Origin: Deltaproteobacteria bacterium
GTDB lineage: Bacteria > Desulfobacterota > Deferrimicrobia > Deferrimicrobiales > Deferrimicrobiaceae
DNA: 5,079 bases
Assembly (NCBI GenBank): GCA_021802685.1
Contig: JAJZRM010000235.1
Location: 1 to 5,079, forward strand
Direction of reading: 5' to 3'
Position 1 is the stretch's first letter. Each line of letters begins with the position of its first letter. This document shows, one piece after another, positions 1 to 5,079 of this stretch. Below the pieces are notes generated by a model. The model was not told the origin of the DNA, searched no databases, and saw only the letters and a program-made list of their open reading frames with translations. Made by a program: the position numbers and the translations under genes.

Positions 1-470
1 CCGATCTGGTGGGCGCCTGCGCCGTGGTCAACGCCTTCGGCGACGTGGTGGATTCCGCGACGGGAGAATGGGTTGCGGGCGCCCGCGCGGAAGGGTCGGA
101 TACGGCGGCGGACACCGAGGCGCTGTTCCGTTCGGGTTTCCGCCGCGAGCCGTTCGCCTCGGAAAACACGACCCTGGGGGTCGTCGCCACCGCGGACCTT
201 CTCACCCGGGAGGAACTCTGGAGCGTGGCCCGGATGGCGCATTCGGCGTTGTGCCGCGCCATCCGGCCGGTCCATACCCCGATGGACGGCGACGTGGTGA
301 TCGCCGTCGCAACGGGGGCGTCGGGACGGCGGGGGAACGTCCTGCAGGTCGCGGTCCTCGGCGCGCGTGCCCTCGAGGCGTCGATCCTGGACGGGGTGCG
401 CAGCGCGACGGGAACGGCGAAGGTGCCCGCCGCGGCGGAGCGGACGGGAAGGCGGGGGGAGAAACCATGA
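1..470 (+). CDS. P1 family (DmpA/NylC-type) peptidase, C-terminal part, 5' truncated
   Basis: This is the C-terminal part of an N-terminal-nucleophile aminopeptidase/amidohydrolase of peptidase family S58 (DmpA, NylC and relatives). The open frame runs in from the left edge (codon phase begins at base 3), so the GTG at 9 is an internal valine and not the start. Visible family signatures are VVNAFGDVVD near the window start, the processing-site motif ENTTLGVVAT at bases 162-191, and MAHSALCRAIRPVHTPMDGD further on. In this family the precursor cleaves itself just before a Thr or Ser, which becomes the N-terminal nucleophile of the beta chain. Here that is most likely the Asn/Thr junction at 167/168, as in NylC, leaving a beta chain of about 100 residues. 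Family members cleave N-terminal residues from peptides or hydrolyse amides, and the substrate cannot be read from sequence. The stop overlaps the next start as ATGA, so the two are probably translationally coupled. The family call is firm; the physiological role is unknown. Confidence 0.9.
   Translation, partial: DLVGACAVVNAFGDVVDSATGEWVAGARAEGSDTAADTEALFRSGFRREPFASENTTLGVVATADLLTREELWSVARMAHSALCRAIRPVHTPMDGDVVIAVATGASGRRGNVLQVAVLGARALEASILDGVRSATGTAKVPAAAERTGRRGEKP
454..461 (+). promoter_or_regulatory. Shine-Dalgarno for the 467 HEAT gene
   Basis: A purine run, GGGGGGAG, lies 5 nt upstream of the ATG at 467, inside the end of the peptidase gene. It supports starting the HEAT gene at 467. 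The same frame is open further upstream, but there it only shadows the peptidase gene. Confidence 0.65.
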
Positions 471-1042
471 TCGAACGGATCGAGGAGGCGTTGGCGGCGC
501 TGTTGTCGGACAGCGCCCCGGCGGTGCGGGAGGCGGCGGCCGAGGCGATGGACCGCACCCGGGCGAAACGGTCGCTGGAGAGGTTCCGGGAGCGATTCCG
601 GGCCGGAGGGCTGGAGGAGAGGGTCCGGGCGGTCCACACCGCCGGGGAACTCGGCGGGGCGGAAGGGATTGCGTTCCTCCTGGAGGCGCTATCCGACGGA
701 GCCGAGGAGGTCCGGGGAGCGGCCGTGAGGGCGCTCGCGCTCTTCCCGTCGCCCGCGGTGCTCAAGGCGTTGTGGGAGATGTTGCCGAAGGAACGGGGAG
801 TGGTTCTCGCCAACCTCGTCGAAGCGCTCGGCGCCTCGGGCAGGAAGGAGCTCCGCCCCCATGTCGAGAAGTACCTTTCCCATCCGGAAGGCGAGGTCCG
901 GGCCAAGGCGGTGGTCGCGACTTCCCGCTTGACCGACGCGTCCGGTTGGGAGAAGATCCTGGCCCTTCGAGAGGACCCGGACGAGATGGTCCGCGCCGCC
1001 GTCGCCGAGGGGCTCGGGAATTGGACGTCGGCCCGCTGGTAG
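467..1042 (+). CDS. Small HEAT-repeat protein (191 aa)
   Basis: This soluble all-helical protein appears to be built almost wholly of HEAT-like repeats. Helix pairs are recognisable around residues 3-33, 50-75, 76-104, 110-138, 140-170 and 172-188. They carry the usual Asp/Glu-x-x-Val-Arg-x-x-Ala signature (PAVREAAAEAM at 18-28, EEVRGAAVRAL at 80-90, GEVRAKAVVA at 142-151, EMVRAAVAEGLG at 173-184). HEAT repeats usually bind other proteins; no catalytic motif, signal peptide or membrane segment is seen. The start at 467 is set by a good Shine-Dalgarno and the ATGA overlap with the peptidase stop, which implies co-translation. The protein ends WTSARW with a TAG stop, 6 bp from the convergent HD-GYP stop. 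I do not recognise a specific gene. It is not evidently the same family as the larger HEAT protein encoded at 2446-4035, beyond sharing the repeat type. Confidence 0.87.
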   Translation: MIERIEEALAALLSDSAPAVREAAAEAMDRTRAKRSLERFRERFRAGGLEERVRAVHTAGELGGAEGIAFLLEALSDGAEEVRGAAVRALALFPSPAVLKALWEMLPKERGVVLANLVEALGASGRKELRPHVEKYLSHPEGEVRAKAVVATSRLTDASGWEKILALREDPDEMVRAAVAEGLGNWTSARW

Positions 1043-1048
1043 CCGCTC

Positions 1049-2434
1049 TCAGACGGGGGCGGGGGCGAAGACGCTTTCCAGCGAAATATACGGGTGGAAC
1101 AGGGGGTTCACCGTGCCGAGGATCCTGCGGCGCGGTTTGCCGGTGGCCGGATCGGCCTCCGACAGGTTCACCGTTTCCGGGGACGGGAGGGGGTTCCCCG
1201 CCCGGTCGTACAGGATCGCCATCTTCGGATGCCCGTTCCCGCCCTCGGGCGCGCCGGTCACGATCCCGACTTCCATCGTGTTCAGGCGCAACATCGTCCC
1301 CACGGGATAGACCCCCAGGGAGCGCTCGAGCAGCTGCACGAGATCCGGGTCGATGGATTTTCCCGCCAGTTTCCGCATGATCTCCAGCGCCCCCTGCGGC
1401 GTGCGCGCCTTCTGGTAGGAGCGCATGGTCGTCAGGGCGTCGTAGCAGTCCGCCACCGCGATGATCTGGGAATGGGGGTTCACCCGCAGCTCCGGCTCGG
1501 GGCGCGGGTACCCCGCCCGGTCGAACCGCATGTGGTGTTCCCGTACCATGTTCCGGGTCTCGTCCTGGATGTTGGTCATCTTTCCGAGGATCGCGTACCC
1601 CTCCTCGGGGTGCTTCTTGATCTCCTCGAACTCGTTCACCGTCAACGTGCCGGGTTTCCGGATCAGGTCCAGGGCCAGCTGCGTCTTGCCCACGTCGTGA
1701 AGCAGCCCCGCCACCCCCACGTTGACCCGGCTCTGTTCGGAAAGCCCGAGGCTGTCCGCCACGGCCAGGGAAAGGATGGAGACGTTCACGGAATGGTTGA
1801 ACGTATATTCGTCGAAATTCTTGATCAGCGTGAGGGCGAGCATGGCGTCCCGGTTCCGCGAGATCATCCCGTTCATCTCGCGCACCGTGCGGTCGCAGAC
1901 GGCCCCGTCCGGGGTCTTGCCGCCCCGGACGTCCTTCAGCGCCTGGACCACCACGTCGATGGCGTTTCCGTAGATTTCCCGCGCGATGGAGAAGTCGTCC
2001 GTATCCTCCTCGGTGGAGGTCACCCGGATGTGCCGCACACCGGCCTCCGCGAGGCGATCCTTGATGGCGGAGACGCTCAAGCCCTGCTCCTTGGTTTCAT
2101 GCAGGAACCGGACGAACCGCTCGATGTCTTCCGTGGCGACGCCCCGCTCGAAGATCACGGCCGGAACCCCGATGCCGCCGAGTCGCGCCAGGAACAGTTC
2201 GAGGGAGGAGGTCAAGTGGAATATGGGGACGCCTTCCAGGACGAGCGTGCCGTCGGACACCGTCAGGGCGAGCTCGGTCCGGTCGGCGAACAGGGGGAGA
2301 AACTCCGCGCAGCATTTCTCCACGGGGGTCCGGACCAGGGGGTGAGAGGCGGGGTAGAGTCCCAGGTTCTTCAGGGACGTTCCCAGAAGCCGCACGATCC
2401 CGGCGACCGCGCTTTCCATCTGACGTCGGTCCAT
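1049..2434 (-). CDS. HD-GYP domain protein, probable cyclic-di-GMP phosphodiesterase (461 aa)
   Basis: This is a probable cytoplasmic c-di-GMP phosphodiesterase. Residues 1-145 form a non-catalytic module with YPxSHP-type residues at 27-32, a VSDGTLVLEGVPI strand segment at 59-71 and an IFERGVATEDIERFV segment at 94-108. It resembles the N-terminus of the protein encoded just upstream. Residues about 195-370 are the HD-GYP domain: H214, the HD pair H246-D247 followed by GK at 249-250, H275 (KKHP), H300-H301, GYP at 308-310, D329 (IAVAD) and D332 (YDAL). The metal-binding His/Asp set expected for activity therefore appears complete. The signature reads HHMRFDRAGYP rather than the common HHExxDGxGYP. 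A C-terminal, probably beta-rich tail (about 374-461, with YPVGTMLRLNTMEVGIV) is common in HD-GYP proteins. No receiver domain, transmembrane helix or signal peptide is visible. It is the second gene of a two-gene operon, 11 nt after the preceding stop, with a very strong Shine-Dalgarno. Enzyme activity is inferred from conserved residues. Confidence 0.93.
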   Translation of the reverse strand: MDRRQMESAVAGIVRLLGTSLKNLGLYPASHPLVRTPVEKCCAEFLPLFADRTELALTVSDGTLVLEGVPIFHLTSSLELFLARLGGIGVPAVIFERGVATEDIERFVRFLHETKEQGLSVSAIKDRLAEAGVRHIRVTSTEEDTDDFSIAREIYGNAIDVVVQALKDVRGGKTPDGAVCDRTVREMNGMISRNRDAMLALTLIKNFDEYTFNHSVNVSILSLAVADSLGLSEQSRVNVGVAGLLHDVGKTQLALDLIRKPGTLTVNEFEEIKKHPEEGYAILGKMTNIQDETRNMVREHHMRFDRAGYPRPEPELRVNPHSQIIAVADCYDALTTMRSYQKARTPQGALEIMRKLAGKSIDPDLVQLLERSLGVYPVGTMLRLNTMEVGIVTGAPEGGNGHPKMAILYDRAGNPLPSPETVNLSEADPATGKPRRRILGTVNPLFHPYISLESVFAPAPV

Positions 2435-2445
2435 GTTCCCCCTCC
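2435..2445 (-). promoter_or_regulatory. Strong Shine-Dalgarno for the HD-GYP gene
   Basis: Read on the minus strand, the 11-nt intergenic gap is GGAGGGGGAAC directly before the ATG. With the preceding stop it reads TAAGGAGG, a near-ideal complement to the 16S rRNA 3' end, about 6 nt from the start. It fixes the start at 2434. It also suggests the second gene is translated efficiently, possibly more than the first, which lacks a clear Shine-Dalgarno. Confidence 0.85.
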
Positions 2446-4035
2446 TTACGCCTGTTTCCTTTTCAGGATCCGCTCGGTTTCCCAGCGAAGAAACTTGTCC
2501 CGCGAGTGAAGCGCGTTCCGCAGGGCTTCCTCGGCCCGTTCACCCTTGATCTTTGAGATGCTCCTCAAGGCATGGGATTTCATCGCCCGGAACTTTTCCG
2601 TTTTCCAAAACACGTCCAGCGAAAGGATCTCCTCGAGTGCGGTGACCGCGTCGTCGGTGCCGATCGAACGAAGGGAGTCGATCGCCTCGTGCGCCAGCCG
2701 GTAGTGAGGGAACAGGATTTTCCTCATGGCCACGCGGCGGAACAGGGCCACCACCGCTTCCGGCTCCTTCTTGGAGGAGAGGGCGGCGGTAGCCGTGAGC
2801 GCCACCGTTTCCTCCGGGAAGAAACAGAGCTCGCAGAGGGAGTGCACGGCGGACGGGTGGGGGGTCTTGGAGAGCGCCTTGATCGCCTCCTTCTTCACCC
2901 GGAGGTCCGGGTGGGCCAACGCGGCCGCGATGTGAGGGGCGAGGTCGGGCATGCCGAGGCTGCCGAGGATCGTCACCATGTTGCGGACCATGTACCACCT
3001 GGAATCGTCCAGGTTCTCCAGTATGCCCGGAACGGCGATGCGGCCGATCCGGGAGACGATCTCGACGATCGCCTTCCGCACGAGGAGGTCTTCCTCCTCG
3101 GCCAGCAGCTGGAGCAGGGGGTGGACGGACCGTTCCTCGAGCGCGACGAGGATGGTCTCGGTCTCCCGCCGTCCCCGCATCCCCTGCTTTCTCAGCATGC
3201 CGACGTAGTGGGCGACCAGTTCGTCCGTGGCAAGCTCCTTGATCCCCAGGCCGGCGAGCTCCGCGATCTCCGGGCTTCCGCCGGGGGGGGTCTCGACGTG
3301 GCGCACGAAGATCGTCATCGCCCGGGTTGCGTATTCGATCTTCCGCTCCGGGCGTTCCGTCAGGAGGAACCGGGAGAATTCCACGATGTGGCCGCGGTAT
3401 TCCGAGGGGTCGGTTTCCTTCTCGATGCGGGTGAGCAGGGTGTCGATCGTGACGACTTCCGGCGCCGCCGTGGCGACCGGAAGCGAAAGCGTATCCTCAT
3501 CGAGGAGCGCCCCTTCGGGTAGTTCCTCGGGTTCCAGCTCGGCCAGGTCCTCCTCGGCCTTCAGCAGTTCGGTGAGCCGGTCGTAGTCGACCCGGTTCGC
3601 CCAGATGTGGGTGACGTTCTCCTTCATCAAGGCGTGTTCCAACCCTCCGGAGTCCAGCACCTCGTTCACGTCCCGCACGATCATCTTCAGGAAGGCGACG
3701 ATCTCGTCCGGCCTCAGGTTCGGCAGGAAGATGATGCGCGCCGCGCGGCGCAGGTACAGCTCCCGGTTGAGGTCCGCCATCGCCTTGCCGGCCCTCGATC
3801 CGGGCAGCGGGACGTCGTTGTACAGCAGGGCGTTCTTCGTGACCCCGATCTCCAACCCTTTCTCCGGCAGGGGTATGTCCTCGAAAAGCAGTATGATTTT
3901 GGTGATCGCCTGGATCAGCATGGGGTGGTCGTCAGGATAGAAGAGGACGCTTTTCATCCCTTTGGACAGCTCGGACACGGCCTGCGTGATCCGTTGCAGG
4001 TATAGGTCGCCGGAGATTTCGGGCGGGTCGGTCAT
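2446..4035 (-). CDS. N-module plus HEAT-repeat protein, probable scaffold or partner of the HD-GYP protein (529 aa)
   Basis: This is a large soluble protein with two parts. Residues 1-155 form a module with LFYPDDHPML at 31-40, VTKNALLYNDVPLPG at 65-79, IIFLPNLRPDEIVAFLK at 101-117 and ENVTHIWANRV at 139-149. Each element has a counterpart in the same order in the HD-GYP protein that follows. An acidic, low-complexity linker follows at about 158-185. Residues about 285-525 are HEAT-like helical repeats, including VHPLLQLLAEEEDLLVRKAI (304-323), DDSRWYMVRNMVTILGSLG (343-361) and HPDLRVKKEAIKALSK (375-390). No catalytic motif, signal peptide or membrane span is visible. The frame stays open upstream to 4410, but that part runs antisense through pgpA and is compositionally unlike protein, so I take the ATG at 4035 (MTDPPEISGD). 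No good Shine-Dalgarno precedes it: GGCGGA abuts the ATG. The gene shares an operon with the HD-GYP gene, so a signalling or scaffold role is inferred. Confidence 0.88.
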   Translation of the reverse strand: MTDPPEISGDLYLQRITQAVSELSKGMKSVLFYPDDHPMLIQAITKIILLFEDIPLPEKGLEIGVTKNALLYNDVPLPGSRAGKAMADLNRELYLRRAARIIFLPNLRPDEIVAFLKMIVRDVNEVLDSGGLEHALMKENVTHIWANRVDYDRLTELLKAEEDLAELEPEELPEGALLDEDTLSLPVATAAPEVVTIDTLLTRIEKETDPSEYRGHIVEFSRFLLTERPERKIEYATRAMTIFVRHVETPPGGSPEIAELAGLGIKELATDELVAHYVGMLRKQGMRGRRETETILVALEERSVHPLLQLLAEEEDLLVRKAIVEIVSRIGRIAVPGILENLDDSRWYMVRNMVTILGSLGMPDLAPHIAAALAHPDLRVKKEAIKALSKTPHPSAVHSLCELCFFPEETVALTATAALSSKKEPEAVVALFRRVAMRKILFPHYRLAHEAIDSLRSIGTDDAVTALEEILSLDVFWKTEKFRAMKSHALRSISKIKGERAEEALRNALHSRDKFLRWETERILKRKQA

Positions 4036-4042
4036 TCCGCCG

Positions 4043-4072
4043 TTGGAAAAAGGCGTGTTATTGGCATACAGT
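4043..4072 (+). promoter_or_regulatory. Weak candidate promoter for pgpA-pncC operon
   Basis: TTGGAA (4043-4048) and TACAGT (4067-4072), each 4 of 6 to sigma70 consensus and 18 nt apart, lie upstream of pgpA. The implied start of transcription near 4079 would leave only about 8 nt before the ATG at 4087, giving an almost leaderless mRNA. That fits the lack of a visible Shine-Dalgarno there. The match is weak, and the real promoter could use another sigma factor or lie elsewhere in 4036-4086. Confidence 0.25.
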
Positions 4073-4076
4073 AATA

Positions 4077-4106
4077 AATATCCGACATGGGCGCCGCTCA
4101 AGTCAA
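4077..4106 (-). promoter_or_regulatory. Candidate sigma70-type promoter for the HEAT/HD-GYP operon
   Basis: On the minus strand TTGACT (4106-4101, 5 of 6 to consensus) and GATATT (4082-4077, 4 of 6) are separated by 18 nt. Transcription would begin near 4070, giving a leader of about 35 nt before the ATG at 4035. The -35 lies within the first codons of divergent pgpA. This is the most AT-rich stretch of an otherwise GC-rich window, which favours a promoter, but the call rests on motif matching by eye. Confidence 0.45.
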
Positions 4107-4575
4107 TCGTTTTCGGGGAAACCGGTGGGTTCGCAAGGGGTTGCGCGCCGTCGCCACGGGATTCGGGATCGGTTGCATCCCCGTCGCGCCCGGGACCGCC
4201 GGAACCCTGGCCTGCCTTCCGCTTTGGTACTGGACCGGAGCGGAGGGGCCGGTGCATTACCTGCTGCTGTGCGCGGTCCTGCTGCTGTCCGTTCCCGCCG
4301 CCAGGGAGCAGATGTCGGCGACCCGGGAGAAGGACCCGGGTTCGGTGGTGATCGACGAGATCGCGGGGATGCTCCTCGCGGCGACCGGGATCCCCTGGAG
4401 TTTCCGGCACGCCTTGGCGCTGTTCCTGCTGTTCCGGGTCTTCGATGTGTTCAAGTTCGGTCCGGCCGCGTGGATCGATGCGAAGGAGGGCCCCGTATAC
4501 GTGGTGGCGGACGACCTGGTTGCGGGGATCTACGCGGCGCTCGCGTTCCGGGGGATCGCATGGCTGACCGGGTAA
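4087..4575 (+). CDS. pgpA: Phosphatidylglycerophosphatase A (162 aa)
   Basis: PgpA dephosphorylates phosphatidylglycerophosphate to phosphatidylglycerol at the cytoplasmic membrane, a step in anionic phospholipid synthesis. Family signatures run in order: GFGIGCIPVAPGTAGTL at 25-41, DPGSVVIDEIAGM at 83-95 with acidic D90 and E91, FRVFDVFKFGP at 116-126, and ADDLVAGIYA at 141-150 with D142 and D143. Hydrophobic segments around 57-70, 93-101, 108-118 and 144-160 fit a small polytopic membrane enzyme of the usual length. Two motifs differ from the E. coli enzyme as I remember it: KFGP replaces KPWP, and GPVYVVADD replaces a Gly-rich GIMxDD. The acidic residues expected to bind Mg2+ remain. The ATG at 4087 gives a normal-length N-terminus but has no clear Shine-Dalgarno; a TTG at 4141 is a less likely alternative. 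The 3' end overlaps pncC by 16 nt, and the gene diverges from the HEAT/HD-GYP operon. Confidence 0.92.
   Translation: MGAAQVNRFRGNRWVRKGLRAVATGFGIGCIPVAPGTAGTLACLPLWYWTGAEGPVHYLLLCAVLLLSVPAAREQMSATREKDPGSVVIDEIAGMLLAATGIPWSFRHALALFLLFRVFDVFKFGPAAWIDAKEGPVYVVADDLVAGIYAALAFRGIAWLTG
4550..4555 (+). promoter_or_regulatory. Shine-Dalgarno for pncC inside pgpA
   Basis: GGGGGA ends 4 nt before the ATG at 4560, within the last codons of pgpA. It supports the 4560 start and translational coupling to pgpA. The spacing is slightly short. Confidence 0.5.
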
Positions 4576-5069
4576 CGGACAAGGCGTCCTTCCTCCTCGG
4601 CGAGCGGCTGCGGTCGTCGGGGAAAACGCTCGCAGTCGCCGAGTCGTGCACCGGCGGGCTCCTGGCCGGCGCGGTCACCTCCATCCCCGGGAGCTCCGAC
4701 TACTTCGTCGGCGGGATCGTCGCGTACCGCAACGCCGTCAAGACGGACGCCCTCGGCGTCCCCTCCCGCCTGATCGCATCCCGCGGCGCGGTCAGCGGGG
4801 AAGTGGCGCTCGCGATGGCGGAAGGCGCCCTCGAACGCTTCACCGCCGACATGTCGATCGCGACGACCGGCGTTGCGGGGCCGGGCGGGGGGAGCCGGGA
4901 AAAGCCGCGGGGGACGGTCTGGGTGGCCGTGGCGGTGCGGGGCGGGGTCCGATACTCGCACCGGTTCCGCTTCCGGGGGGACCGGGAGAAGGTCCGCCGG
5001 GAAACGGTTCTCGCCTCCCTTGCCGCCGCGTCGGAACTGCTATCCGGAAAAGGGAGCGACGCCTCATGA
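4560..5069 (+). CDS. pncC: Nicotinamide-nucleotide amidohydrolase, CinA C-terminal family (169 aa)
   Basis: This stand-alone CinA C-terminal-domain enzyme is predicted to deamidate nicotinamide mononucleotide to nicotinate mononucleotide plus ammonia in the cytoplasmic pyridine-nucleotide salvage pathway. Signatures are AESCTGGLLAGAVTSIPGSS at 27-46 with the presumed nucleophile S29, the GGIVAYRNAVK segment at 51-61 with K61 as likely general base, RGAVSGEVALAMAEGAL at 75-91, ATTGVAGPGGGS at 101-112 and KPRGTVWVAVA at 115-125. The length of about 165 residues is normal for the single-domain form; the N-terminal COG1058 half of full-length CinA is absent. The ATG at 4560 overlaps the pgpA stop by 16 nt and has a Shine-Dalgarno. 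The frame is open further upstream, but only as a shadow of pgpA. The stop overlaps the next ATG as ATGA. The family call is firm; biochemical activity is inferred from conserved residues. Confidence 0.93.
   Translation: MADRVTDKASFLLGERLRSSGKTLAVAESCTGGLLAGAVTSIPGSSDYFVGGIVAYRNAVKTDALGVPSRLIASRGAVSGEVALAMAEGALERFTADMSIATTGVAGPGGGSREKPRGTVWVAVAVRGGVRYSHRFRFRGDREKVRRETVLASLAAASELLSGKGSDAS
5051..5056 (+). promoter_or_regulatory. Shine-Dalgarno for the gene starting at 5066
   Basis: AGGGAG lies 9 nt upstream of the ATG at 5066, within the end of pncC. It is the main support, with the ATGA overlap, for a further gene continuing past the right edge. Confidence 0.55.
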
Positions 5070-5079
5070 GGGCGTTCAT
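5066..5079 (+). CDS. Start of a further operon gene, possibly RNA 2',3'-cyclic phosphodiesterase ThpR (only 4 full codons visible)
   Basis: An ATG overlaps the pncC stop as ATGA and has a Shine-Dalgarno 9 nt upstream. The visible codons read Met-Arg-Ala-Phe followed by an incomplete codon beginning AT (Ile or Met). ThpR/LigT proteins often begin Met-Arg-x-Phe-Ile, and from memory a pgpA-cinA-thpR-recA order occurs in Geobacter-like bacteria, so thpR is the leading guess. Four residues cannot establish identity. Confidence 0.4.

Noticed and set aside
68..466. Upstream extension of the small HEAT protein
   Set aside because: This part overlaps the peptidase gene in another frame and is Gly/Arg-rich without repeats. 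The ATG at 467 has a Shine-Dalgarno and an ATGA overlap.
1094..2509. A 471-codon plus-strand open frame antisense to the HD-GYP gene
   Set aside because: It is an exact antisense shadow. Its translation is rich in Arg, Gly, His, Val and Asp with no recognisable domain, and the opposite strand encodes a clear HD-GYP protein. Long antisense frames are expected at this GC content.
2572..3522. Long plus-strand open frame opposite the HEAT-module gene
   Set aside because: It is a shadow of the minus-strand gene: no motif, no Shine-Dalgarno, and biased Arg/Gly/His/Asp composition.
4036..4410. Upstream extension of the HEAT-module protein by 125 residues
   Set aside because: It lies antisense to pgpA, is low-complexity and rich in Arg, Gly and Pro, and would bury the divergent promoter region. 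The ATG at 4035 gives the N-terminus that aligns with the HD-GYP partner.
4125..4559. Upstream extension of the CinA-family protein
   Set aside because: It overlaps pgpA in another frame with shadow-like composition. Homology to the CinA C-terminal domain begins just after the ATG at 4560.
4530..4961. Minus-strand open frame across the pgpA-pncC junction
   Set aside because: It is antisense to two well-identified genes, with low-complexity Arg/Pro/Ala-rich translation.
1..5079. CRISPR array, insertion sequence, tRNA or defence system
   Set aside because: No direct-repeat array, transposase motif, terminal inverted repeats, tRNA-like fold or nuclease/toxin motif was seen. The HEAT proteins alone do not indicate a defence system.

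Overview
This is a GC-rich, gene-dense stretch of bacterial chromosome holding six coding regions, two of them cut by the window edges. There is no mobile element, tRNA, rRNA, CRISPR array or large repeat. The gene content suggests a deltaproteobacterial lineage (Desulfobacterota, for example a high-GC relative of Geobacter/Desulfuromonadales). The reasons are an HD-GYP protein and a HEAT-repeat protein sharing an N-terminal module, next to a pgpA-cinA(pncC)-(thpR?) cluster. This placement is inferred from remembered gene order, not from a database search.

Layout. Bases 1-470 (+) are the C-terminal part of a P1-family (DmpA/NylC-type) self-processing peptidase. It overlaps by ATGA a small HEAT-repeat protein (467-1042, +). 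This pair converges, with only 6 bp between stop codons, on a minus-strand two-gene operon. The operon's first gene (4035 to 2446) encodes a 529-residue protein with an N-terminal module and a HEAT-repeat C-terminal half. Its second gene (2434 to 1049) encodes a 461-residue HD-GYP protein. The 51 bp at 4036-4086 separate this operon from a divergent plus-strand operon. That operon contains pgpA (4087-4575), pncC/cinA C-terminal type (4560-5069), and the first codons of a further gene at 5066 that may be thpR.

How the genes relate. The minus-strand operon looks like a signalling unit. The HD-GYP protein keeps the His/Asp residues expected for cyclic-di-GMP hydrolysis. Its partner begins with a diverged copy of the same roughly 140-residue N-terminal module but carries HEAT repeats, usually a protein-binding scaffold, where the phosphodiesterase domain would be. 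The plus-strand operon is housekeeping: phosphatidylglycerol synthesis (PgpA) and pyridine-nucleotide salvage (PncC), with tightly overlapping genes. The peptidase-HEAT pair at the left edge is less well understood.

Nothing here is clearly a new defence or mobile system. The most interesting item is the shared-module HEAT/HD-GYP pair.
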